A stretch of DNA of 64,000 nucleotides from Annulohypoxylon bovei var. microspora (Eukaryota > Ascomycota > Sordariomycetes > Xylariales > Hypoxylaceae): the NCBI GenBank assembly GCA_022836615.1, contig MU405307.1, positions 1-64,000 of the forward strand, in the 5' to 3' direction. Positions 46,179-57,023 of this stretch are shown here, piece by piece. Below the pieces are notes generated by a model, which made no database searches, was not told the DNA's origin, and saw only the letters and a program-made list of their open reading frames with translations. Numbering within the stretch: the first letter of the stretch is position 1; each line of letters begins with the position of its first letter. The position numbers and the translations under genes were made by a program.

Positions 46179-47819
46179 ATGATAGCTCGAGAGGGCGCCA
46201 GAGGCGGACAAGTTCGCCCAGAATCAACGACGGCGCCAAAGGCAACGCAGGTTCGATGGCGCGACCTGCCTAACAAAGACCAGCTCTTTATCCTATCACT
46301 CTGCCGCCTTTCCGAGCCTCTCTCAAATGTCTGTCTTCTGCCGTACATATTTTACCTTGTCCGATCAGTCCTACCGCCGACGGTGCCCCCTTCGGACGAT
46401 GGCCAGATACCAGAAGCTGGCGATGCGGCAGCGGCCCGCATTTCCGAGTTCTCTGGCTTGCTGGTTGCCGCGTTCCCGCTTGCGCAATTCCTCGTGAGTC
46501 TACCCTGGGGACGGCTGTCCGATAAACACGGGCGACGCCTCTCTATTGTTGGCGGGCTCGCGGTCTCGGTGCTGGCGAACGTCGGGTTCGGGTTCTCGCG
46601 GTCGTTCGGCGCTCTCTTGTTCTGGAGGGTCGTCGCAGGTCTCGCCAATGGAAATATCGGTATCATGCGCACCGTGACAGCGGAGGTTGTGCGCGAGCGA
46701 AGATACCAGACCAAAGCGTTCCTCTTGCTGCCGTTGGTGTTCAACGCTGGTATGGTCGCGAGCCTGGCTCTGGGGGGTTGCCTTGCGGATCCTGTCGTTA
46801 ACATGGCCTGGCTCTTTGGACCGGATGGTGTCTTTAATACGAGTCGGAATCCTGACGGAGTAGCTTGGGCTCTTGAGTTCCCGTATGCGCTTCCTGCGCT
46901 CCTAAATGCTGCTGTTCTGGGTGCCTCTCTCGTTCTAGCTGTGGCCGGCCTCAGAGAGACGCTTCCCGGAAAGGAGGACCAGAGTGATGCTGGGCTCAAG
47001 GTTGGAGCAGCGATTATGCGATGGATCGAACGCATACGACCCAGACGACAACACTATGAAATAATAGACAGCAGCGAGGATACTTTCCTAGGGCAGGTCC
47101 AGCGAGACCTCGAGAAACCCGTACCCGAAATATCACCCGTTGGCCGTGAAGATCTCCCTTTCCGGAATATCTGGTCACGCAAAGTACTATGTGCCTTGGT
47201 CTCATTTGGATTGCTGCCACTACACAATTCAGCCTTCATGCACATTTTCCCCGTATACCTCAGTAGCCCACCTGCCGACAACGGCGAGGCCTCGTTCTTC
47301 GCCTTCTCCGGTGGTTTGGGTTTACGCTCTTCGACCATTGGCGTCTGGCTCTCAGTCTTCGGCATCTGTGGTATCCTACTCCAGCTCTTCATCTATCCGC
47401 GGCTACAGATACGTATGGGAACGAGAGGCGTCTTCCGGATCGCGCTGTTTCTGTTTCCGGTCACGTACGCGGCGGCACCGTATCTGTCACTTCTCGCAGG
47501 TGAGGGTGACGGAGCGCTACGTTGGGTATTCTTAGGGCTGGTTGTGTGTTTGCAGATCGTGGCACGCACTATGGCCATACCGAGCACTGTCATCTTATTA
47601 ACCGAGGCAGCGCCTTCGAAGACTGTTTTAGGAACCATCCACGGAGCCGGAAACATGCTTGCCAGTCTAGCTCGCACCGTCGGTCCGGCTATCGGGGGGT
47701 ATGTGTTTGCGTTAGGGGTCGAGGAGGGTATGATCGGGCTTGTATGGTGGATGTACTTGGTAGCGATTGCAATATGTGCCTTAGCTTGGTCGTATCTCAT
47801 GGATGGAGATGAAAAGTAG
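46179..47819 (+). CDS. MFS transporter, YCR023C/ZIFL-like
   Basis: Single exon, 546 residues from the first ATG (46179); the frame extends upstream only through a GTG. A hydrophilic N-terminus leads to DQLFILSLCRLSEPLSNV, a family-typical TM1. A long loop follows, then GLLVAAFPLAQFLVSLPWGRLSDKHGRR in pieces, with the MFS motif A GRLSDKHGRR. GLANGNIGIMRTVTAEV resembles the TM5 motif C area of this group. A central hydrophilic loop of about 70 residues lies between TM6 and TM7. The last segments include LTEAAPSKTVLGTIHGAGNM and ARTVGPAIGGYVFALG. The family includes yeast YCR023C and plant zinc-induced facilitator-like proteins, often annotated as multidrug transporters. The substrate and membrane are not predicted. 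Confidence 0.88.
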   Translation: MIAREGARGGQVRPESTTAPKATQVRWRDLPNKDQLFILSLCRLSEPLSNVCLLPYIFYLVRSVLPPTVPPSDDGQIPEAGDAAAARISEFSGLLVAAFPLAQFLVSLPWGRLSDKHGRRLSIVGGLAVSVLANVGFGFSRSFGALLFWRVVAGLANGNIGIMRTVTAEVVRERRYQTKAFLLLPLVFNAGMVASLALGGCLADPVVNMAWLFGPDGVFNTSRNPDGVAWALEFPYALPALLNAAVLGASLVLAVAGLRETLPGKEDQSDAGLKVGAAIMRWIERIRPRRQHYEIIDSSEDTFLGQVQRDLEKPVPEISPVGREDLPFRNIWSRKVLCALVSFGLLPLHNSAFMHIFPVYLSSPPADNGEASFFAFSGGLGLRSSTIGVWLSVFGICGILLQLFIYPRLQIRMGTRGVFRIALFLFPVTYAAAPYLSLLAGEGDGALRWVFLGLVVCLQIVARTMAIPSTVILLTEAAPSKTVLGTIHGAGNMLASLARTVGPAIGGYVFALGVEEGMIGLVWWMYLVAIAICALAWSYLMDGDEK

Positions 47820-48217
47820 ATGTTGGACTCGTCAAGCTCCTCGGCTAAGTGCTATCTACAGGCGATCAAATTAGCATAAAATGGCTTCAAATACTCTTGA
47901 GTTAGCAGAATCACGTTATACGGCTACGAACTATATATGGGAAGACGAAACGGCTACTGGTCCACCTGGGCAAGCCCTTCGTGTCTCCGAGCATGTGGTA
48001 TTGCAAAAGGTTGCCCCCTTAAAGGATTAAGATTATATTATTAGGAAAACGTTATACGGCTCAGTACGGCTTAGTACGAACGGCTTAGGTTAGGTAGGTA
48101 GGTATGTATTTCTTGCTTAGGTACTGAATAGGTAGGTAGGTATTGTTTAGATGAATGATTCAATGTTGCTCCCGTAGTCGTTCGTATACAGGTACCTACC
48201 TACCCACCTAGATGGTC
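47820..48217. other. Convergent 3' intergenic region
   Basis: Contains GGTTAGGTAGGTAGGTA and GGTAGGTAGGTA motifs at 48088-48143 and TACCTACCTACCCACC at 48192-48207. No gene is visible. Confidence 0.45.
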
Positions 48218-49959
48218 TTATTTGAAGAGCTCAACGGCATCGAATATCTGTGATTATTTGCATTAATTCCTAGGCCATCTATACGAGATGAAATCCCTAT
48301 AATAATAGTACTTACAAGGTTAGGGTTTAAGAATGTAGTGCCGCTGCTACCTGAGATGGAGGTGATCGTAATAGTATTCGTGCCGGCTACGAGAGTGCCA
48401 GAGGGGATGCTGACATCGTAGACTTCACCATAGCCACGGTATGCCCCGCGAGTCACGCCACGGCTGTCGATCTTGGTAGGAGCCGACGGTGCTGTGCCGG
48501 TCCATGAATTAACCTTGGCTTGCGGGCGAGCTCCGCTGAATGATAAGGTAGTGGCAATTCGGAGGGTCGCGGCGCCGGGGGCAGAAGCCAGAGTGAACTT
48601 GATGGTCACGGGGTTGTTGACCGTCTGGAAGAGAGCCATGGGGAACTGGCCTAGGGACGAAGAACCGACGGTGTAGGTAACAGGAGTCCAGGCGGCCATG
48701 CGAGAGTCGGAGGGGTGCATTCGGAGGAACTTGTCCGCATTAAGGAATCCGGTGGGCTGGCCATCGTATTCGCCAATTTTCCATAGCGAATTTCGGGATG
48801 TCTCGGTGCTGGCGATACTCTTCGACGTTGTCTTGCCGGCGCTCACAGAAACGCCGGTAGCAGTGGCAACCTTATACTCGCCTTGGTATAAAACCATAGT
48901 ATAAGTGCCGGGCTTCATCGCGGGGGATGTGAAAGCACCGTTAGATGATGCGATAGTCCAGTACTGTGCCTGCGCGTTGTACCAATGAACGACAATCTGG
49001 AAACTACTCGAGATCCCAGAGGCAGTGCCGGAGACGTAACCACGCCCAGAGTCGGCTACGTAGCCAGTGATGCTCAACCCTGAGAAGAAGGACGTATCGG
49101 CATCGCGAAGCTTAGGGACACCCGATCGCGAGAAGACCAATATGTAAGGCCCGTGTAGAACATTGGTTCGATAAGCCTCGGTCTGAACATGGCCGCTGTT
49201 CATGTACCAGTAGAGATTAGTGGCGGAGCCAGCATTGTTACTCTCGATATCGCGGAAAAACGGTCCTCCAGATGACGATTCGGGATGCGGCGCCAAAACG
49301 CAGGCGTGAATCACATCAGAACCCCCGTACACGCATTGCGCATCCTTGTCGATGAATCGAGTGCTCGAGTAGAACTTAGACCGAGTCTCTCCGCCGACAA
49401 CGAAAACGTCAGAGCCTTCCACGGTAGCCGAGCTGCCGGATGTAGTCGATACCTTGCCGTAGGGGTACTCCTCAGGGAGCACAGATGACTTTAGCCGCGC
49501 AATGAAGCGCAGTTCCCCGACCGAGGGCTCCTCTTTGATGTAAGTGGCGAGGTAAATATTGCTTTCTCCCTCCTTAACCACCATGTAGTGAGTTAATGTC
49601 GAGGTTGTACAGGTTACCTTGACATAATTGACGGAGCCTAAGTAGAAGGTAAGAAGGCTTCCTGTACGGGATCATCATCTGTGTCTTCTAAGTAACATAC
49701 TGGCTGTGACCGACTCAACCTTGACAGTTGCGGAACCGAGGCCGGATGATAATTGCGTGCTGCCAGAGGAATCCTGAAGCTCCGTGCCACGATATTTAAT
49801 CGACGTGATATCGCAGCTGCCTCCATTGACGGTGAAGACTAACGCGTTGCTTGAGCCGGCGTCGACGACATAATTGCTGCCGGACTGGGTGAAGCCAAAT
49901 GCGGCAAACACCGAGGAAGCAAAAGTCAAGACAGAAAAGACAAGGAGATGGATGAGCAT
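48218..49959 (-). CDS. Secreted rhamnogalacturonan endolyase (PL4)
   Basis: Cleaves the rhamnogalacturonan I backbone of pectin outside the cell by beta-elimination. About 536 residues. Exons are 49959-49701, 49637-48316 and 48247-48218; the last adds only IFDAVELFK, which restores the usual family ending NPNLIFDAVELF. The signal peptide is MLIHLLVFSVLTFASSVFA, cleaved before AFGFTQSG. The catalytic beta-sandwich domain includes ITSIKYRGTELQ, THYMVVKEGESNIYLATYI and ELRFIARL. Next is a fibronectin-like domain (SGRGYVSGTASG ... GTYTMVLYQGEY) and a C-terminal carbohydrate-binding jelly roll (KIGEYDGQPTGFLNADK ... GTNTITI). The three-domain order is that of RglA-type PL4 enzymes. Divergent from a GH71 gene, so both may be plant- or fungal-wall responsive. 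Confidence 0.94.
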
Positions 49960-51976
49960 GGCGTTGATCTGCAGCTACTACTGCACTGCGCGACCTGGGA
50001 CTGTCGATATAGCTACGTCACAATACCTACATAGTAGCAAAGAAGCTATAATGCAAGCGCGGGAGATCGTCAACTTATAGCCAGATCCATAAACTATCAT
50101 CAACTATCACCAACTACCTAACTAGGCATATATAACATCAAGTATAGTATCCCCCTTTAGGAATACGAAGAGGTCGAACTCTCCTTAAATTATCTCGGTT
50201 TAGCACAAGACCGAGACACGATGTCCTTTAACTATACGCGATCTAAATTATAATATTTTGATGATTGGCGGAATTTAGCTAGTTTGTTGTGGGGTGGAGG
50301 CACAGGGTATGATCATGATGAAGAGTCGAGGCGTTCTTGGAATGCCACGGTGTCGGCGGTATAGACAAATCGAGACAGAGATAGCAACGCTATGAGTATG
50401 CAACGGTCAATTATACGCATAACAACGCGATATTAATGCTAAGAGATTAAGTAATGGCTCCGACGGATGAAGTGATTGATGGAATTATTGAGCGAGAAAA
50501 GCAAATAAATTAAAGAGAGAGTTAGTTCTCGGAACTCTCAGAAGAACATTGTTAGGAAGCTCGTTACCATGTAGACGATCCCCTTACTATAAATCAAGTT
50601 CGAAAGGCATTGGACAAAAATAACCATCGAATGATAGCTAAAGCTGAAGGGGTCCGAGGGGTCCTTTTAACACTTATGGAGAGCCGAGATCTGGATGTAC
50701 ATAAGATGGTGAAATGAAAAGGAGACGAAGTGGAGAAGCTGAATTGCAGAGAAGACTAGCCGTAAAAGGGGGACTCGCCAGCCTCGGCGTAGAGAAAGCT
50801 GACTGCCTGAATAGGTAGGTCCGCTATGGTCCTCGCAGTCTCGTAGCCCTACAATGTCCTTTTTAATATCTTCTTATTAATTTACCTAGGTGTGCGTACG
50901 TACGTATGTATATATGTATATATATTATATATATGAGATATATAAGGGGTAAACCGTTTCAGCCATAAGTTGAAGATCGGATGATTATGATTGGAGGTTA
51001 TTTATATCGACCTTCTGAATCTAGACGCGGGGTTCCAAGTATCTGTAGCATATCATTTAAGATGAGCTGCATCTAAGAGGCAAAGCAGTCGAGGGTTGAT
51101 TAGATATTTATACCCAAACCTTGGAACACCTTCAATAAAAGAAACCATGTCAAACATTGACAAACGAATCGTAACCGTAAACTTACCTACCTACCTACCT
51201 ACTTTGATGGCTGTTCAAGCCCCTATTAGTAATTACATCAGAATTCCTCCAACTAATATCCGCAAAGAACACGGCACGGAGCTGAACCAGCGTCGTCACA
51301 CGTTACCGGGGGCTCGTGGTCTGTTCTCAGACGCTAGGTTTGCCCTTTTTGGTTCGCCAAATAATAATCCTCTGACTGATTCATCGGCCCCAAAAAAAGT
51401 AAGCAATAAATATGTGAATATCGTATGTAGTAAGACCATCATTATTGCTATGGCTAGGACGTTCTTGGTATCCGTGACTAAGTGCAACTCTCATGAGAGA
51501 GCTCCGATGCTTCCATCTTACTCATATCTCACCATTGCTCTTAGACTTGTATTAACTGTTTTCGTCGCCTGACGAGAGCTTCATTTGTTTTGGCTTAGAT
51601 GTCTCTGGAGAACACGAGAATGGCGAAGATGATGATGAAGGTTTCGTCAATATTACCGGTCTACGGCCGCCAATCTCGGCGCATTCCCTCAACCTCCCAT
51701 GTCGTAGCTCTGCAGCCACCCAGACATAGCCTAGCTCCTAATGCCACTTGGGCGTGAGTAGGATTTAGACTTAAATTTAGATATAGGGCGTACCATACGG
51801 GGAGCCGTATATGCGTATACATATTATATGGATATATATATATATATATATATGCGGCGACTATCCCCAAGGTTAGCTATGGTCGATCATCTTCATCGCA
51901 GCCTCATCGCAGCCTCATCACTTCTTCTCTCCTTATTTATTAAGCCAACAAGCGAAGCGCTTGAGTCGTTTCGAAA
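49960..51976. promoter_or_regulatory. Divergent intergenic region of two secreted CAZymes
   Basis: A 2-kb gap with TA-rich microsatellites (50910-50945 and 51834-51853) and an ACCTACCTACCTACCTAC run near 51185-51201. A 158-codon open frame at 51096-51572 has no signal, domain or splice support. Confidence 0.4.
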
Positions 51977-53664
51977 ATGCGTTTAAACGTCGCCGCGGCG
52001 GTTGCGCTGCTCGTCAGCTCTGCTACCGCTGGTGTTGCCATGCCTCGGCAGGGAAGCGGTCGCCAGGTCTTCGCACACTATATGGTAGGTTTGACCAGCG
52101 GGCAGTCTCAGGACCAGTGGCAAAAGGATATGACGGAAGCTAAGTCGGCGGGCATCGATGGCTTCGCCTTGAATGTCGGGTCTGCGGACTCGTGGAACGG
52201 CGAGCAGCTGCAGCTAGCGTATGATACGGCCTCCTCCAACAGTTTCGACCTATTCCTATCTTTCGACATGGCCGCTAGCTCTTGGACCGTCGACCAGGTT
52301 GTTTCGCTCGTCAACCAATACAAGGGCGCCAGCAGCCAGCTCAAGGTCAACGGGAAGCCGTTCGTCTCGACTTTCGAAGGCCCCACCTGGGCTGACAACT
52401 GGGCTTCGGTGCGTTCTCAAACCGGTGATATTTTCTGTGAGTATATATCCGAAAAAGCTTGCTGTACCTTTGATGAGTTGGTGGGTTCATTAATCGACCC
52501 TCGCAACCCCAAGTCATGCCCGATTCGACTAAGGATAATTGCTAACTCGAAACGTCACAGTGGTTCCGGACTGGTCTTCACTAGGGGCCCAGGGAGTCGG
52601 CGGTAAACTGAGTCAGATCGACGGTGCCTGTATGTGCCTCCCGTCGTCTACCGGCTTCAATGGTCGTTGAACTGACACGATATAGTCAACTGGGGCGCGT
52701 GGCCAGACGCAAATCAGTACACGATAACGACCGGAAACGACGTAGCATACAAATCATCTCTCCAGGGCAAGCCATACATGATGGGCGTCAGCCCTTACTT
52801 TTATACGGGTACGAGACGGACCATCTAGTCTTAGACCCGCAAGCTAATCACGGAAGATATAGACCTCCCCCAGTATAGCAAGAACTGGTACTCGTCTAGC
52901 GACTCCCTATGGTACGACCGCTGGAAGCAGGTCTTGGATATTCAACCTGAATACATCGAGATCATCACATGTAAGCCTACTACGTATGCCGATGTCCAGA
53001 TGCTTGAGTTGAAGACTGACACGAACAGGGAACGACTACGGCGAGTCTAGCTACATGAACGACCCGGTTACGGCACAGATTGTCAGCGGCGCCGAGACAT
53101 ACGTCGATGGATTTGGACATTCGGCTTTCCGCTTCGTGCTCCCCTATTTCATCAGCGCCTACAAGGCTGGCAGCGCAGACGTAAGCCTGCCATCGGAAGG
53201 AGCTGTAGCATGGTACCGAACCACGCCGGCGGCAGTGTGCGGTGACGGCGGTGAGTAGAAATTAAATTAAACAACCTCCAATTGCCTGATCTAACACCTA
53301 GTCATAGGTACCGTCTGGGGTCAAGGTGGAAGCGCTTCGGCAGCAAGCGGTACGAAAGACCTCATCTCGATCATTGCGTTGTCCAACTCCTCCCAGGACA
53401 TCACCGTCGCTATTGGCGGGTCGACCCAGACTGTAAGCGCATCCAGCTCAGTCGGCAAGGCTTCGTTCTATCAGGTAGACTTCAGCGGGAAGTCCGGCGC
53501 CGTTACCATCACCGTCAATGGCAAGTCGTCCACCGGTCCCGCGATCTCGACCGACTGTCCCTCTACGGGTCACGTGAGTCTCTCCAGTCAACGATAAATC
53601 TTCCAGACACGTAGAACTGACAAGAGTATAGGTCAACTTCAACTCGGTAGCGATTCAGGTTTGA
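51977..53664 (+). CDS. Secreted alpha-1,3-glucanase (GH71, mutanase-like)
   Basis: Hydrolyses alpha-1,3-glucan of fungal cell walls. 426 residues from seven exons: 51977-52436, 52561-52629, 52686-52808, 52863-52970, 53029-53250, 53308-53573 and 53632-53664. All phases fit, so the gene is intact despite its fragmented look. The signal peptide is near MRLNVAAAVALLVSSATAG. The GH71 start RQVFAHYMVGL is followed by DMTEAKSAGIDGFALNVG, DLFLSFDMAA, KPFVSTFEGPTW, VPDWSSLGAQGV, NWGAWPDANQ, KPYMMGVSPYFYT, IEIITWNDYGES and the family C-terminal part ending NFNSVAIQV. The WNDYGES and SFDM/FEGP segments carry conserved acidic residues likely used in catalysis. The length matches simple GH71 enzymes without a binding module. 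Roles in wall remodelling or mycoparasitism are inference. Confidence 0.93.
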
Positions 53665-53837
53665 TGAGTTATCGTATCCGGAGCACGGCTGTTAGAAATT
53701 CGCGTCGGCTAGTTTCGGATTTTTGGAATTCCGTGGCATCCCCTGGCTCAGGAAAATCATTTCACCCTTGAATTTTGACGGGCAACGTGTACATATTATA
53801 TGCTTCTTAAAAATTTGACTCAGTTCGTACGGTATAC

Positions 53838-55013
53838 CTAATCTGGTTTTTTAATGCCGACTTGGAATTTTTCTGCCCAGTCGGTAAATTCGTCCCTCTG
53901 GCCTTCCCAGGGTTTCATCAGCATCTCTGACGCCGCAAAAGCGTCAAAGAAGCAAGAATCCATGGCGCGGTCTATGGTGTCACGGTCCAGGTCGTAGAAG
54001 GCGCAGGCGACTTCACCGAATCGGTTCGGCAGTCTCTTTAGCAGCGGAAACACTTCATCGAGGCGTTGCGCGACTGGTATCTGTGAGGTGTTAGGGAGTG
54101 GAGGTAGAGTTTTAAGCCGCCTCTTGACGATGGCGGTGTAAAGTAGAGTGGTGAGTCGTAGCCGCTTCAGACAAGACTCTAGGCGTTCTCTAATCTTGTC
54201 CGGATCATCTCTAGGTATGTGACGGGGATTCATGAGGTCATCTAGCATCTCCTGCGTCGAAATATGTGTGTTTTGAATCTGGTCTGTGATGTTGTTAACA
54301 TCGTCGTCGTCGTCGTCGTTGTCATCGTCATCGTCGTCGTCAACCTCTTCGCTATATTCCTTTAATTCTTCTAGGATATCCTTTAACGTATCCCTATATT
54401 CCTCGACCTTCTTGATAAGTAGACCCGCGATGCCCAGCTTCTTAAGCATGATCACATCGTCGCAAGCAGCCCATATGACGCCGGTAGCGGTCATACTACC
54501 CTTCCCTCCCTTGGTACCATTCTTCTGCGCGTCAGGTAGAACGTTTCCATATACGGGGATAATGCCAACGAGACCCTTGAGCTCCTTCAACACTCTGTAG
54601 CATCTCCAAGAAAGGTCTTGACGAGCCACTATGGTATATTTGTGGACGTCGCAAACCTGGACGGCAGAAGCGAGAGCTGGGATAGGACCGGCTACTAGCT
54701 CACGGAGAACCTTGATTATAGCCGAGGGAGTGAATGGTTCGTTTATGATGAGTAGAGATAGCTTTGTCGTATGTGCCTTTATCAGGGTGGCAGAGTCGTG
54801 GGCGAGGGAGAGAGGATCTACAGATTGTAGGGTCGAGATCGAGGTCGAGGTCGAGGATTGTGACGATGGAGGGGTAGCTACTTCAGAGACATCGCCGACA
54901 TCGATAGCAATGGAGTGAAGAAACGCCTCGAGTCGAGATGTGAGGTCTATCGTAGACTTTATCAAGACCCTTAAAGACTCGAGGGAGTCGCCGGTTGTGT
55001 TATTTGCAGCCAT
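53838..55013 (-). CDS. GCIP / cyclin-D1-binding protein 1-like
   Basis: A single exon of 391 residues. The fold is mostly alpha-helical. Family-like segments are LSLLIINEPFTPSAIIKVL, LVAGPIPALASAVQVC, LSWRCYRVLKELKGLV and TGVIWAACDDVIMLKKLG. An acidic run of Asp and Asn (encoded by GTC/GTT repeats near 54301-54342 on the plus strand) separates two helical halves. In animals GCIP (CCNDBP1) is a nuclear or cytoplasmic HLH-like inhibitor that binds cyclin D and Grap2. The fungal function has not been defined, as far as I know. The convergent neighbour is GH71, with a gap of only about 170 bp. Confidence 0.85.
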   Translation of the reverse strand: MAANNTTGDSLESLRVLIKSTIDLTSRLEAFLHSIAIDVGDVSEVATPPSSQSSTSTSISTLQSVDPLSLAHDSATLIKAHTTKLSLLIINEPFTPSAIIKVLRELVAGPIPALASAVQVCDVHKYTIVARQDLSWRCYRVLKELKGLVGIIPVYGNVLPDAQKNGTKGGKGSMTATGVIWAACDDVIMLKKLGIAGLLIKKVEEYRDTLKDILEELKEYSEEVDDDDDDDNDDDDDDVNNITDQIQNTHISTQEMLDDLMNPRHIPRDDPDKIRERLESCLKRLRLTTLLYTAIVKRRLKTLPPLPNTSQIPVAQRLDEVFPLLKRLPNRFGEVACAFYDLDRDTIDRAMDSCFFDAFAASEMLMKPWEGQRDEFTDWAEKFQVGIKKPD

Positions 55014-56086
55014 TACTGCTTATAACTACTATCCATAGAATAAAAAGTTGTACGGATTTAAATTTTATATTGCCCCGCAGTTTGAGATCCAAAAAAAAGG
55101 TCTACCCCACCACTCACCCATCTTACATAAACTGCTGACTAATTATCACACCTATGTAAGTTCCCATTGGTACAAACTTTCTATGTATTTATAGCACCTA
55201 CCTACAATGATGGTAGTAGATTATAGCATGTATCCTGCGCAGACATCACTGTAAAAATAGGAAAGCTGGTTAACTAGATCTAAATCGCTTCATTAGGAGA
55301 TTCAGAGTCAACTGTACTGAAGCACAAGTGTAAACGGACCGACGGAACAATTCGGGGATAGCAGTCTGATAGTATTGGGTTTAATGTCATTGTAGCGCAG
55401 TGCGGAGCAGGCAGTTGACTTACATCTACGATGTCTCATGAAATTCATGGGTTCTTTCTTTTGCACAGAATGTGAGGATATATGTTTAAACATAGCTTGA
55501 AGGATTTCTTGGAAATATACACATATCTATGTGTGCATTCCGCTTGATGACAGGGTAGATTTGATGGAAGACTGTGACGTATATCTCGTTTGACACGTTC
55601 AGAGTTGGAGAATCCTTTATAGGTAAGATGTGACGAAAGAGAAAGGGGTAATGTGGATTATGTAATGTTGTTGGAATTCTATATTCATGGTGACAGGATG
55701 GTGACGTTGAAGAAGGAAAATAAAATAAATATCTTGACAATTGAATTGAAGGTATTTGATATGTAGCTTAGGTGTATATGTAATTATGCATAATCTGGCC
55801 CCTCGTGATTGAGGTACTGGGTACAAAAAAAGAAAGGTAGGTGCGCGGATGCAGTACGGATCCGGGATTGAGACTGCCCAAGATTAGGCCTGTAAATATG
55901 GGGCTACAGAGTAGGTCCCCACAGTATTTCGTACTACCTAGGTACTAGTGGTGTTCCCCCACCTCTAAACTTCCAAGACTTTGCACTGATTACTTCATGA
56001 TTTTGCCTTTCGCCCAGTTCCTCCAGGTAAAATCACCAATTTTTTTATTTACTTTTACTACGAAGCGCTTAGGTGGGAAATAGCTG
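55014..56086. promoter_or_regulatory. Upstream region of the GCIP-like gene
   Basis: About 1.07 kb of AT-rich sequence between the GCIP start codon and a TIR element. Only short open frames without recognisable domains. Confidence 0.4.
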
Positions 56087-57023
56087 CATTAGCGCGCCGA
56101 GGTGGGATGGGGTCATGATCTCCAGGACCATGTTCGGCTATAAGATTATGACCATTACTTCAATATAATTATAATAGCCGAAAATCGTCACTATTATGGT
56201 TGTCATTAGAAAACAGTTACAGCTGTTCGCAATTACCTTGCGATGAAAATAATCTCGAAGCAGGTATGATCTTGAGACGATTTCCAACTGGAAATGATTT
56301 TTGAATTCAAAGTCGATTTCCTGACAGTTACGATTGTGGTGATCATATCCGATTAAGTAATTATCCCCAGTTGTAACAGCCTTTCCACTCAATCTTTTCA
56401 GATTCGCAGTTGCCTTGGGGCTTTTACCACTTATAAACCTGAATAAGGGCAACAGCTTCTCAGTATCGTAGATTCGTAATTGTAACCTTGTAGCTCAATC
56501 GTAAATCGTAGTTTGTAAATCTGTAAACTCTTTATTCAATCCTCACTTGTGTTGTTGACTTACGTATGTGTTTTTCAATCAATTCAATTACTAGATAACT
56601 ATATAATATACCTATATTAGTAATATTAGTAATACGTCGTATGGCGTAAGCTAATATTTTTTAATTTTAAAGGGGGTATGCACGAAATGATCTCGGGATT
56701 TGGGAATGATTTCGAGACTTACACATGATCTCAGTGACCCTGTTGAAAGTACGTGACAATTACCAATATATAATGATCTTACTAACGAAAACCCTTATAT
56801 TTTACACATAATATTGATAATGCAAGACTATTTCGTCGATAAGATTATGTGTTTTCTCAAAATCGTTTTAATCTCGAAATCATTTCCACTTTCCAAAATC
56901 ACTACTGTATTGACATAATTTGCATTATAGCATTATCAGGTGCATTGCACGGCCCCAAAATCGTTTATAAGGTTCAACATCATCACTGAGATCATTGCCC
57001 CATCCCACCCTGGCGCGCTAATG
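56087..57023. mobile_element. Non-autonomous TIR element, 937 bp
   Basis: Inverted repeats of 36 bp at 56087-56122 and 56988-57023 match at 32 positions, with the core CATTAGCGCGCC and GGTGGGATGGGG. The sequence just inside the arms is AT-rich with many copies of an ATGAT(C/T)T(C/T)GAGA-like motif (56110, 56269, 56708, 56868) in both orientations. TA dinucleotides sit in the arms in a way that allows a TA duplication, but no clear target duplication is seen. No transposase frame is present. It lies in the 3.5-kb gap between the GCIP and SIP5 genes. Confidence 0.65.

Noticed and set aside
51096..51572. 158-codon open frame between the two CAZyme genes
   Set aside because: No domain, odd composition with simple-repeat translation (CCTA repeats), and no splice-supported extension.
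52437..53631. Initial impression that the GH71 gene is a frameshifted pseudogene
   Set aside because: Six small introns with phase-consistent GT..AG ends restore a complete GH71 protein.
56138..56452. 104-codon frame inside the TIR element
   Set aside because: It is built from the subterminal repeat sequence, is not transposase-like, and has no independent support.
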